This document shows positions 17,192-25,619 of a stretch of DNA of 64,000 nucleotides, piece after piece. Within the stretch, counting starts at the first letter, position 1, and the number at the start of each line of letters is the position of its first letter. Made by a program: the position numbers and the translations under genes. Origin of the DNA: JABDQA01 sp963824415. GTDB taxonomy: Bacteria; Desulfobacterota; Desulfobulbia; Desulfobulbales; Desulfocapsaceae. The notes below the pieces were generated by a model, which saw only the letters and a list, made by a program, of their open reading frames with translations, was not told the DNA's origin and did no database searches. Where the stretch lies: assembly GCA_963824415.1 (NCBI GenBank), contig CAWGPM010000015.1, forward strand, positions 62,001 to 126,000, read 5' to 3'.

Positions 17192-18043
17192 TCATGTATA
17201 AAGCGCCATATTATCAATGAGCCTGATACGCCCGTTAACCCGAATCGCCCCCACAGCCCGACAAGCTTCACCGACAGAGGGCTGAGCAACGAGGTTCAGC
17301 TCATCCACGATCTCCAGGTAGTCGACTTCGCATTCACTTCTGCTTTCAATGAGCTGTCTGGCCTGCTCGAGCAGTATACGACTGACACGCTCACCGCCTC
17401 GCAGTACCTGTTCTCTTATCATGTTCAATGATTTATAGAGAACCAGCGCAGCTTCTCTTTCATTGTCTTTGAGGTACGCATTTCTTGAACTCATGGCCAG
17501 ACCATCTGGTTCTCGAACGATCGGGACCGCTTCAATGGAAATATCAAAATTCAGATCATCAACCAATTGTCTTATTACCCTGAGCTGTTGAAAATCCTTT
17601 TCCCCGAAGCAGGCATAATCGGGCCTGACGATGTTGAACAGCTTTACCACAACGGTGGCAACCCCGGTGAAATGAACAGGCCGATCGGCGCCGCAGAGCC
17701 GCTCAGTCAACCCTGCCACTTTGACTTCAGTGCGGTGCGCCGGACTGTACATTTTGTCCCGCGCCGGGCAGAAAAGCATATCGACGCCGAGTTCGCGGGC
17801 CTTGCTGCAGTCACCTTCGAAGTCGCGGGGATAGACGTCCAGGTCCTCTCCCTGGCCGAATTGGGTTGGATTGACAAATAAAGAGACCACCACCCTGTCC
17901 GCCAGAACTGCGGCTCGCTTCATCAAGCACAGATGCCCCTCGTGAAAATAGCCCATAGTAGGCACCAGGGCGATGGACTGCTCTTCACGCCGCCAGGTAG
18001 CCGTGCGTTTTCTCAATGCTGCAACACTATCGACAATGATCAC
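17192..18043 (-). CDS. panC: Pantothenate synthetase PanC
   Basis: 283 residues. PanC joins pantoate and beta-alanine with ATP to make pantothenate for coenzyme A. The first ATP-binding motif reads PTMGYFHEGH (usual PTMGxLHxGH), and SLFVNPTQFG, CFGEKDFQQLRVI and MSSRNAYL are all present. The start is GTG 18043, which overlaps the TGA of the upstream YfgM-like gene (GTGA), so the two are translationally coupled. No panB or panD is nearby. Confidence 0.95.
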   Translation of the reverse strand: MIIVDSVAALRKRTATWRREEQSIALVPTMGYFHEGHLCLMKRAAVLADRVVVSLFVNPTQFGQGEDLDVYPRDFEGDCSKARELGVDMLFCPARDKMYSPAHRTEVKVAGLTERLCGADRPVHFTGVATVVVKLFNIVRPDYACFGEKDFQQLRVIRQLVDDLNFDISIEAVPIVREPDGLAMSSRNAYLKDNEREAALVLYKSLNMIREQVLRGGERVSRILLEQARQLIESRSECEVDYLEIVDELNLVAQPSVGEACRAVGAIRVNGRIRLIDNMALYT

Positions 18044-18729
18044 TGCTCAGCCCTGAGGCGTGCGATTTTTTCCTCGACCATAGCGCGCTGGAACGTGGCG
18101 GTATCCTCTATCGAGTTTAGATACTTCTCATAGACTGCCAACGCTTCAGCAGGTTTTCCCTGGAGCTCATTTATCCGGGCCAAGCCGAGGTAACCGAGCT
18201 CTTCATAACCTTCGACCTCAACCAGCGCCTGATAACCGGTTGAACTGCTTTCATAGCGTGCGAGGGCTTCGTCGGTCTGAGCCATCGCAAAAATCACCAG
18301 GGGCAGCAAGGGTGATTTTTTTCCCAGTTTGTCCCGCACGCTTTGATACGCCGCACCCGCCTCTTCCATGTTGCCGTTCTTCATCAATTGCTGAGCAGTC
18401 GTGATCTCGGCCCACAGCGCTGCATCGGTTCCCGGAAACTTTTGCTCTACCTCTGCGAGTTTGTCTAACATCGCCTGTCCTTCGAGTTCCATTGCCGAGG
18501 ACAGGGCAGCAGAACTTTTCTGGATTTTATCGTCGCGATATGAGCCGTATAATGCCCAGGCAACCACCGCGATGATGATCAGCGCCAGAGCAACCTGAAC
18601 CGCCCGTTTGTGGTGCTTGACGAATTTAATCGCAGCCGGGGGCAGGTTGAGCTGCTCAAGCAGTCCTTCAAGGTTGTTCTTATCCCGCTCGTCTTCCCAT
18701 TCCTTATTGAAGACATCATTGGTCGCCAT
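18040..18729 (-). CDS. YfgM-like membrane protein with TPR region
   Basis: 229 residues. About 45 cytoplasmic residues lead to one membrane helix (AVQVALALIIIAVVAWALYG, about 44-63), then helical TPR-like repeats outside (ALWAEITTAQQLMKNGNMEEAG, LGLARINELQGKPAEALAVYEKYL). This layout is that of YfgM/TPR_21 proteins, which work with SecYEG and PpiD on outgoing proteins. In this window it is coupled to panC, which is probably incidental. GGAG precedes ATG 18729 by seven bases. It is divergent from xseA. Confidence 0.7.
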   Translation of the reverse strand: MATNDVFNKEWEDERDKNNLEGLLEQLNLPPAAIKFVKHHKRAVQVALALIIIAVVAWALYGSYRDDKIQKSSAALSSAMELEGQAMLDKLAEVEQKFPGTDAALWAEITTAQQLMKNGNMEEAGAAYQSVRDKLGKKSPLLPLVIFAMAQTDEALARYESSSTGYQALVEVEGYEELGYLGLARINELQGKPAEALAVYEKYLNSIEDTATFQRAMVEEKIARLRAEQ

Positions 18730-18842
18730 GTCTATTCTCCCGCAAGATATTCAATGATTTTTATTGTTTTAGTAGGCAGCGAGTCATATATAGTACAAAA
18801 ACAGTCCATCCGTAAACCTCTTTCATATCGACTCCGGAGCCT

Positions 18843-20203
18843 GTGCTGCCACCCAACGACCCGATCTCGAAGCCGATCAGAACGGTTTCTGAAATCAACA
18901 GTGAAATAGGCACGATGCTTGAAAACCGCTTTCGCTTCGTGCGGGTCAGTGGCGAAGTATCAAATCTGAGGCGGCCACTGTCCGGCCACTGCTATTTCAA
19001 TCTCAAAGATGAATCCTCCCAGCTCAACGCGGTTCTATTTAAGAACCAGCTGCGCTGGCTTGCCCAGAACCTGGCCAACGGTCAACAGGTGATCTGTGAC
19101 GGCCGGATCACTGTCTATGAGCCGCGGGGGCAATATCAGCTCATCGTCGATACGGTGGACTTCGATGGAACAGGCCGTCTGCGGCTCCAGTTCGAGCAGC
19201 TCAAACAACAATTGCGCAGTGAAGGACTCTTTGATACCAGCCAGAAGAAGCAACTGCCAGAATCTATCCACAAAATAGTGCTGATCACCTCGCCAAGCGG
19301 GGCTGCGGTACACGATTTCCTGAGCATCTGTAGAAAACGCCAGGCCGACTTGCTGATTCAGATTTTTCCGGTCCGGGTTCAGGGTGACGGCGCAGCCGGG
19401 CAGATCTGCCGTGCCATCGAGATGTCCCGCGAACTCGATCCAGACGTGCTTGTACTGTGCCGTGGGGGGGCTCAATCGAAGATCTTTGGGCCTTCAACGA
19501 GGAAGAGCTGGCCCGCGCTATTCATGCCTCTTCTATTCCAGTCGTCACCGGCATTGGTCATGAGACCGATTTCACCATTGCCGATTTCTGTGCAGATGTC
19601 AGGGCTCCAACCCCAACGGCTGCAGCTCAATTACTGACCGCCGACCAGGACAATCTGCGCTCATCGATCCAGACCCTGGTCAGTCGTCTCAGGCGGGCTC
19701 TGGTCTACAGCCTGTCTGACCATACGCATCGACTGTCCAAAGCAGCCCGCTTCCTGGCAACCTTTGATCAGGCATTCAGCCAGCACACGCTAAAACTAGA
19801 CTATATTTTATCACGATTATACGGAGTCTTATCGAATAATATTGAGAAAAAGAATTCACAAATTACAAGCCTTAACTCACGACTTCTCAAAAATTCACCC
19901 GACCATCGGATTGAACTTTTAGTACAGAAAGCTTCCTACCTTGGTGATCATTTGATCAGTCGTGTGCAAACACGCCTGGAAGGCAGCCGGACCCGCCTCT
20001 CCCAGACCGCTGCCGTGCTCGACACCCTAAGCCCCCTGGCGACCCTGGCCCGAGGCTATTCTGTGGTTTCAAAACGAAGTACTGCTCATGCGCCGGGACC
20101 GATCGTCACCAGCATCGACCAGGTAGATGAGCATGAGCAGATCGAAATCAGATTACGGCAGGGCCTGCTCGATTGTGAAGTGATTTGCAAAAAAGAACAA
20201 TAA
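18843..20203 (+). pseudogene. xseA: Exodeoxyribonuclease VII large subunit XseA, broken by a one-base frameshift
   Basis: Two adjacent frames together encode a full XseA of about 453 residues, which degrades single-stranded DNA with XseB. The first frame (GTG 18843, GGAG just upstream) has the OB-fold (VRVSGEVSNLRRPLSGHCYF) and the catalytic start, and runs to DVLVLCRGG. The second continues in a shifted frame from about 19464: GGSIEDLWAFNEEELARAI, then GIGHETDFTIADFCAD and VRAPTPTAAAQLL. The join falls in a run of seven G's (19464-19470). Eight would restore CRGGGSIEDLW, the known family motif. A real mutation, slippage-based phase variation or a sequence error are all possible. No xseB follows. 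Confidence 0.9.
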
Positions 20204-20563
20204 AAAGATAATATATGAAATATTGATAAAGCTGTTTCGACATCATCTCGACAAGAAAGCATTTAGCACCGCGCAGCGATAGAGCCGTGGCTCCTGTTCG
20301 AAGACCAGCCCCAAGCAGATCGTACTCAAAAATTGCGTCAGTATATATAATGGTCTGGGTTACCGGCTGGATATCCATAGACATGATGGGCTTTCTAAAC
20401 AAGAAGGCCAGTTTCTGACTCTAACATCATAGCCTGAAACTGGCCTTATCTCTTTGTTGTCTGACCTTTCCGGAGGTTTCCACCCGAAAAACCCACCAGC
20501 CTGAGCATCACCGGCCGCTTACACCGACCTCAACCTTGTTATAGGTGCTGCATCGGTGCGTGC
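20204..20563. other. 360-base gap between convergent genes
   Basis: Holds the hairpin at 20404-20447 and otherwise nothing supported. An open frame on the minus strand (20148-20402) runs back into xseA, has no ribosome site and no family likeness, and is not called. Confidence 0.5.
20404..20447 (+). terminator. Probable terminator between xseA and the Tat protein gene
   Basis: A perfect 12-bp inverted repeat, AAGGCCAGTTTC (20404-20415) and GAAACTGGCCTT (20436-20447), with a 20-base loop. It is followed by only a weak T-rich stretch on either strand, so efficiency is uncertain. Sitting between two converging genes, it could serve both directions. Confidence 0.5.
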
Positions 20564-21220
20564 CTAATAGTAAACGGTAACACTGTCTGGATGGGTAGCG
20601 ATTGCTGCGTAAACCTCCATCGTTGGAATATCGGGGTTATTGTAGCTGTAGGGGCCGCCTGGTTGGTATTTTCTACCGTCCGGCGGGCCGATCATTGCCA
20701 TGCTAGATGAATTGGAAACAGACAGTTCGCGTCCGTCGGACCAGACTACCAGGAGTCTAGGACCATATTCAGGTCCAAGTTTTGGAAAGACGAATTTATC
20801 CTGCCAGATGCTGTCTATCGAAACTTTCGCCCCGGTATTCTGGATCGTAACCTTATTTGAAAAACCACGCAGATCCTCTTCCGGGGGTGGTGCAGGAGCG
20901 CTGGCCTGCTCTTCCGCAACAGGCGCCTGGCTTGCGACTGGCTCTTCCACCGGGTTAGTTTTTTCTAATTCCTGTTTTAACTCTTCGATAACCGACTCGA
21001 TGCTGCCGCTTGTGGTGGCATGGGCCGGCAACGAACCAAACTCGACCAGGGGAGCAGTCCACCGGTCAGGCAGCGCACTCAGCCCGGCCAGTGCGGCCCC
21101 GCCAACGGCCATTTTCTTGATTACCGATCGACGAGCGACTGTTTTCATTTCAATTGGTTGTTGGGTTTCAAGGGGGACGAAATCTTCTTTAAAACTGCTT
21201 TGTTTTCCCTTAAGATCCAT
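20564..21220 (-). CDS. Tat-exported protein of unknown function
   Basis: 218 residues. A twin-arginine signal is evident: TVARRSVIKKMAVGG with arginines 30-31, a weakly hydrophobic helix, then WTAPLVEFGSLPAHA and a likely cut after AHA (66-68). The signal is unusual in having about 28 residues before the twin Arg. After it come a short helix (SIESVIEELKQELEK), a Pro/Ala/Glu-rich linker (about 85-115), and a C-terminal domain of about 100 residues rich in beta-forming and aromatic residues ending HPDSVTVYY. No cysteine follows the signal, so no cofactor is implied. AGAGGAG lies five bases before ATG 21220. Function unknown; the Tat route suggests the protein folds before export. Confidence 0.7.
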   Translation of the reverse strand: MDLKGKQSSFKEDFVPLETQQPIEMKTVARRSVIKKMAVGGAALAGLSALPDRWTAPLVEFGSLPAHATTSGSIESVIEELKQELEKTNPVEEPVASQAPVAEEQASAPAPPPEEDLRGFSNKVTIQNTGAKVSIDSIWQDKFVFPKLGPEYGPRLLVVWSDGRELSVSNSSSMAMIGPPDGRKYQPGGPYSYNNPDIPTMEVYAAIATHPDSVTVYY

Positions 21221-21651
21221 GCTTCTCCTCTACAATGAATGAATAATGTGCTGCACGATTCGGGAGAAAATTACCTTTTTGATCAATAAATGCAATAAAA
21301 TTCGTTAATTAGTAGGCAATACCACAATGTCGACAACCTTTTAGCCTGGCTGCTAATAAAAAATCTATCACAAAACTTGACGCACTTAACTCGATCATCT
21401 ATAGAGAACATGAACATTTTTCAGCCTCAAAAAAAATGTTTGCATGTTATGGATTTATCGACCCTGAAAGTCTTTTGGAGGATGTTTGCAGATCGAAACA
21501 AGGTAAAAGCGAGGAGTCCTCTAGACAAGATGACTGTTCTTAAGTTGGCCGGATCAACACCCCGAAAATAATATCTGCACTTATCTAGGTTAATAATACA
21601 GGTATGTGACTTCCGCACACCAGCGAACGATAATTTACAAAACTACTAATT
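21221..21651. other. 431-base non-coding gap between divergent genes
   Basis: AT-rich near the Tat gene. It contains the promoter at 21377-21405 and about 240 bases of apparent leader before the UbiA gene. A 53-codon frame starting ATG 21410 has no ribosome site and its ATG would lie at the start of the transcript; it is not called. Confidence 0.5.
21377..21405 (+). promoter_or_regulatory. Sigma-70-type promoter ahead of the envelope-glycan cluster
   Basis: TTGACG (21377-21382), a 17-base spacer and TATAGA (21400-21405): five of six and four of six consensus bases with ideal spacing. The predicted start near 21412 leaves a leader of about 240 bases before the UbiA gene at 21652. Confidence 0.6.
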
Positions 21652-22578
21652 ATGGCAGGACTTACCCCTTATCTGCAGATTGCCCGTTTCGACCACTGGT
21701 TCAAGCACGTCTTTATGCTTCCCGGGGTCATCGTGGCTCTGTACGCCGAACCTGGTTTATTCAACCTCGTCACCGGTGGCAAGATAGTGCTCGCTCTGCT
21801 GGCCGCGGGCATGATTGCCTCGAGCAACTATATTCTCAATGAAGTTCTGGATGCAGATTATGACGCACTGCATCCAGTCAAGAAGTATCGGCCGATACCA
21901 TCAGGTAAAATCAACAAAAAGCTGGCCTATGGCCAATGGATATTGTTCGGTGTCATCGGCCTGATGCTTTCAGCATTGCTTGGTTCCGAGTTTCTGGTGA
22001 TTGCAGCATTGTTCTGGATCATGGGCTGCATCTATAATATTCCACCCATCCGCAGCAAGGATAAACCCTATTTCGATGTGCTCAGTGAATCAGTCAACAA
22101 CCCAATCCGTCTTCTACTGGGCTGGTATGCAACCGGTATTACCGTTATTCCGCCGGTCTCTCTGGTGCTTGCCTACTGGATGGTCGGCTCATTTTTTATG
22201 GCTGTTAAGCGCTTCGCCGAGTACAGACGTATCAATGACCCAGCACTCAGTACCCGCTACCGCCAATCGTTCGGGTATTACAACGAGGAGCGCTTACTCA
22301 CCAGCATAATTTTCTATGCGGTCGCCTTTGGACTCTTTTTTGGAATATTTTTAATTCGCTACCGAATGGAGCTCATATTGTCGGTCCCGCTGATTGCCGG
22401 TTTTATCGCCTGGTATATTCACCTGGGCTTTCTTGAGGACAGCCCTGCGCAATACCCTGAGCGACTCTACAAGCAGCAGGGTTTTGTTTTCTACTGCATA
22501 TTCTGCATGATAGCCATGCTGTCGCTGCTGTTCATTCCAATACCGATCCTTCACTCGATATTCCAGCCGACCATTTAA
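21652..22578 (+). CDS. UbiA-family prenyltransferase, DPPR-synthase-like
   Basis: 308 residues, polytopic with about eight or nine membrane helices. The first Asp-rich site is NEVLDADYDALHPVKKYRP (NxxxDxxxD) and the second is DVLSESVNNPIR, both in cytoplasmic loops as in UbiA enzymes. The N terminus, ARFDHWFKHVFMLPG, resembles enzymes that join a sugar phosphate to a polyprenyl phosphate (decaprenyl-phosphate phosphoribosyltransferase type) rather than quinone enzymes. The neighbours, an acyltransferase, GT-C-like proteins and a second UbiA protein, support a lipid-linked sugar role. Exact substrate unknown. Confidence 0.75.
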   Translation: MAGLTPYLQIARFDHWFKHVFMLPGVIVALYAEPGLFNLVTGGKIVLALLAAGMIASSNYILNEVLDADYDALHPVKKYRPIPSGKINKKLAYGQWILFGVIGLMLSALLGSEFLVIAALFWIMGCIYNIPPIRSKDKPYFDVLSESVNNPIRLLLGWYATGITVIPPVSLVLAYWMVGSFFMAVKRFAEYRRINDPALSTRYRQSFGYYNEERLLTSIIFYAVAFGLFFGIFLIRYRMELILSVPLIAGFIAWYIHLGFLEDSPAQYPERLYKQQGFVFYCIFCMIAMLSLLFIPIPILHSIFQPTI

Positions 22579-22827
22579 GGGTAGCTTGAAAAATTGTCTT
22601 TTCGCCCTAGCTCTGCGTTGCGCGCAACTCGAGGCGTGACAGTTACAAGAATTGAGATGTCTTCCGGCTATGTGATAACGAAGCTCTGCGCAGTCCGGCA
22701 TTGTCATTGAGGGACGTAAATAGCTTATAGCAACAAAGCTATTGAAATTTGCCAAATCATGCTATCTTCAGCAGGCTGAGCGACCTGAAACGACGTAGAG
22801 CAATTCATTGAGTGCGGATACATCCCA

Positions 22828-23931
22828 ATGGCATTGGTAGCAGAACCAGCTGGCAGAGATTCTTTCATCGACTGCTTCAAGGGAGCAATGATTCTATGGG
22901 TCATTCATATCCACACGGTATTTTGGTCCGGATATGCCTATATCCCCGAGCATGTCCGACAGATCACCCTTCTTGTCGATGTGCCTATTTTCTTTTTTAT
23001 TTCGGGCTATCTGACAAAACCTTCAGGCTTCTATTTCGCCCTCAGGAAAACAGCGAAAAGTTTTATCCGGCTCTATTTCAACTACCTTGCCATAAGCTGC
23101 CTGATCCTGGCCGCAGTCGCACTCTTTAAAACACTTATCTCAGGCTGGCCACAAACCGATTTCAGCCTTGCGATTACATCAATGCTGCGCCTAACCCCCC
23201 ATGGAGAGATATGGAACAGTATCCGGGTTTATAACGGCAGTCTCTGGTATATACAGGATTATCTCTCATTGCTGGTTTTTGTCCCGTTTCTCCTGGGTAT
23301 CCGACTGGTATACGACAGCAAGATCCAGGTTCTGTTTCTGATTCTGCTTTTTACGGTGCTCGTCCCTAAAGAATATCCAGACCAATCTTTTATCTTCAGT
23401 AGTTTCGGCAGTGTGTCTTTCTATCTGTTCTTTTTTTTATGGGGGGTAATTTTCAGAGAGCAGGAACAGAATCTGGACACGAAAATGATTGTTGCCCAGA
23501 TGATCCTGTCTGTTCTTTTAGGGTTGATCGTTTATTTCTTTGACGGACAGCAACTGAATATCCAGAAATACAAGTTTCCGCCGGCAACCCAATATCTCAT
23601 CTACAGTTTGTTTCTGGTTCATTTCTTTATGCTTTTGAAACGCTGGTGCAGAGGCAAAGTAAAATTCGGTAATCGCTGTTGGGCTCTGATTCTGCGCTGG
23701 TGTGGTATCAATACCTTCACTATCTATTTGTTCCAGGGCTTCGTATGTTCTCTGCCCTATTTTTTTATCGACTCACTTCTCCCCATACTCCATCCGGTTG
23801 CGCTGTATTTTCTGGTATTCAGTTTCAACATCGTACTTACCCTGCTGCTGTCTTATGCCTATCGAATGACAAAAGATTATATCTTTTCTACGACAGGTTT
23901 CAGTCGAACGAGTTCACCACCATCTTTATAA
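22828..23931 (+). CDS. Membrane acyltransferase, acyltransferase-3 family
   Basis: 367 residues with about ten membrane helices. The N-terminal signature is RDSFIDCFKGAMILWVIHIHTVF, where family members have KGxxIxxVxxxH, and VDVPIFFFISGYL is the typical second helix. Such enzymes O-acylate sugars in exported polysaccharides or LPS. The C-terminal helices are followed by a short Ser-rich tail (TGFSRTSSPPSL). The 249-base gap before it contains no clear promoter. It sits between a UbiA and a GT-C-like gene, fitting glycan decoration. Confidence 0.8.
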   Translation: MALVAEPAGRDSFIDCFKGAMILWVIHIHTVFWSGYAYIPEHVRQITLLVDVPIFFFISGYLTKPSGFYFALRKTAKSFIRLYFNYLAISCLILAAVALFKTLISGWPQTDFSLAITSMLRLTPHGEIWNSIRVYNGSLWYIQDYLSLLVFVPFLLGIRLVYDSKIQVLFLILLFTVLVPKEYPDQSFIFSSFGSVSFYLFFFLWGVIFREQEQNLDTKMIVAQMILSVLLGLIVYFFDGQQLNIQKYKFPPATQYLIYSLFLVHFFMLLKRWCRGKVKFGNRCWALILRWCGINTFTIYLFQGFVCSLPYFFIDSLLPILHPVALYFLVFSFNIVLTLLLSYAYRMTKDYIFSTTGFSRTSSPPSL

Positions 23932-23947
23932 TTGATCCGGCCAGACA

Positions 23948-25450
23948 ATGTACAATCCGACCACCCCCCTTCCGCCTTATGGCATAACACAGGGCCATAG
24001 TCAAAAATATCTTCAGCGGTTCATCTGCGCCGCTATTGCCGCGATACTTACGTACTTTATAGGACAGGTGATATTCTGGGGTGCCGTTCTCACCACCGAC
24101 GAACATGCATATCTGATGCAGGCCTTTACCTTTCTCGAAGCTAAGATATCACGTCCGCTCCCCCCGCTGCCTGAAATATTCCGCCATGAAATGATGATTA
24201 TGGATGAAAAGGCCGGCTGGCTATCCCGTTATCCGCCTGCTCATTCTCTATGGCTGATCATAGGGATACTGGCTGGAACGCCACATCTGGCAGTATCGCT
24301 TGCGGCTGGATTAAGTGTCTGGATATTCAGTTCCACAGCCAGACCGGTTAACCTGCACCCTCTGCTGCTCGCAGCCATTATGGTGTTCTCCCCATACTTT
24401 CTGATGATGAACGGGACGCTTCTGAGTCACACCTCGGCGCTGCCAGCCTCCTGTCTCATGCTCTGGGCTTATATTTCCTGGAAAATTACCAAGAATAAAA
24501 GATATGCGTTCATTGCCGGCATGGCCTGGTCCTGGCTTTTTTTGAATCGAACCTATACCGGTCTGCTTATCGCGCTTCCCTATGCCCTCGATGCAATCTT
24601 CGACCTGGCCAGAAACCGTGATCGTGCCAATTTTACAGCAACGCTTTTATTTGCGCTCTCTGCTGCAAGCGGCGGCATGCTTTACCTGGCCTACAACTAC
24701 CTGGCAATTGGCGACCCTTTTACTCCCACCTATTTGTATTATGCCCCGGATGACAATCTGGGCTTCGGTCTCAGAAGTACCTCATCTATTGCCTATAACC
24801 ATAGTCTCGATGCAGGTTTGCTCTATCTCAAAGAAAATATGATGCTTCTCAACCAGTGGCTGTTCGGCTTTACCGGTTCACTTTTAGTCGCCGGTGCACT
24901 CGTTGTCTTCGGCTGGCACAAACGCTGGAGTCCGCTCTGCCTTGGCGTTTTTGTTTCTGTCGCTGTGGGCTATGTTTTCTTCTGGTGGCGGGGTGTGCGA
25001 GATGTCGGACCGGTATATTATTTTGAAACCCTGCCTTACATTCTACTGGCAACCGCTTTCGGTCTTGACAAACTGCTCAAAAAGACGGCAAGCAGGCAAC
25101 AACTGATCATCCTAACTGCTTCATTAACGCTGCTGCTTCTCGTCAGCAGTTCGTATTTCGTATACGAGCAGGGCGGCGTTCTCAGAGAGCGGCAGCGTAT
25201 TGTCGGTGAGTTTCATCGCTTAATTAGTACAGCTCCAGCACATAGCATCATCATGGTGAGCGGATTCAGAGGAATGCGCCATGTCGAAAAGGGAACATCA
25301 TACAACCCGGGTGGGATCGACAGCGACCCACTGCTCATCGCCGCCGGGTCAATCGCTCCGGAAAAAATCTTGAAACAGTATCCTGGACGTAAGCCGTTTG
25401 TAATGATCAGGCAAGCTGACCAGCTTCTGCTGGAGCCATACAAACCCTAA
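23948..25450 (+). CDS. GT-C-type membrane glycosyltransferase, GT39/ArnT-like
   Basis: 500 residues with about ten membrane helices and a soluble C-terminal domain. The first external loop has TTDEHAYLMQA, an acidic DE pair in the position of the GT-C catalytic motif, followed by KAGWLSRYPPAHSLWL, where the RYPP segment is typical of PMT/ArnT-type loops. These enzymes move a sugar from a polyprenyl-phosphate donor on the outside of the inner membrane. A UbiA protein and GT2 dolichol-phosphate-type synthase in the cluster could make such donors. Acceptor unknown. It begins 17 bases after the acyltransferase. Confidence 0.75.
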   Translation: MYNPTTPLPPYGITQGHSQKYLQRFICAAIAAILTYFIGQVIFWGAVLTTDEHAYLMQAFTFLEAKISRPLPPLPEIFRHEMMIMDEKAGWLSRYPPAHSLWLIIGILAGTPHLAVSLAAGLSVWIFSSTARPVNLHPLLLAAIMVFSPYFLMMNGTLLSHTSALPASCLMLWAYISWKITKNKRYAFIAGMAWSWLFLNRTYTGLLIALPYALDAIFDLARNRDRANFTATLLFALSAASGGMLYLAYNYLAIGDPFTPTYLYYAPDDNLGFGLRSTSSIAYNHSLDAGLLYLKENMMLLNQWLFGFTGSLLVAGALVVFGWHKRWSPLCLGVFVSVAVGYVFFWWRGVRDVGPVYYFETLPYILLATAFGLDKLLKKTASRQQLIILTASLTLLLLVSSSYFVYEQGGVLRERQRIVGEFHRLISTAPAHSIIMVSGFRGMRHVEKGTSYNPGGIDSDPLLIAAGSIAPEKILKQYPGRKPFVMIRQADQLLLEPYKP

Positions 25451-25619
25451 TGCTCCGCGTTTTGTTATCCCCAAAACGATTGCGCCGGGTTTCTCAGGGT
25501 GCTATATATCAGCCTGATTTTTCATATATTGCTGCTTACATCTCAACTGTTTCTTGCTTGTTACTAGATTTGATCACCCGTGCGAGTCTGAATATTACGC
25601 CTTCACTCAGATTTTTTGT

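Noticed and set aside
20148..20402. 84-codon minus-strand frame after xseA
   Set aside because: Half of it shadows xseA, it has no ribosome site, and it contains the inverted repeat region nearby.
20204..20563. xseB after xseA
   Set aside because: No small helical subunit frame was found in either strand in this gap.
21410..21571. 53-codon reading frame upstream of the UbiA gene
   Set aside because: No ribosome site; the ATG would be at the transcript start; no codon or family signal.
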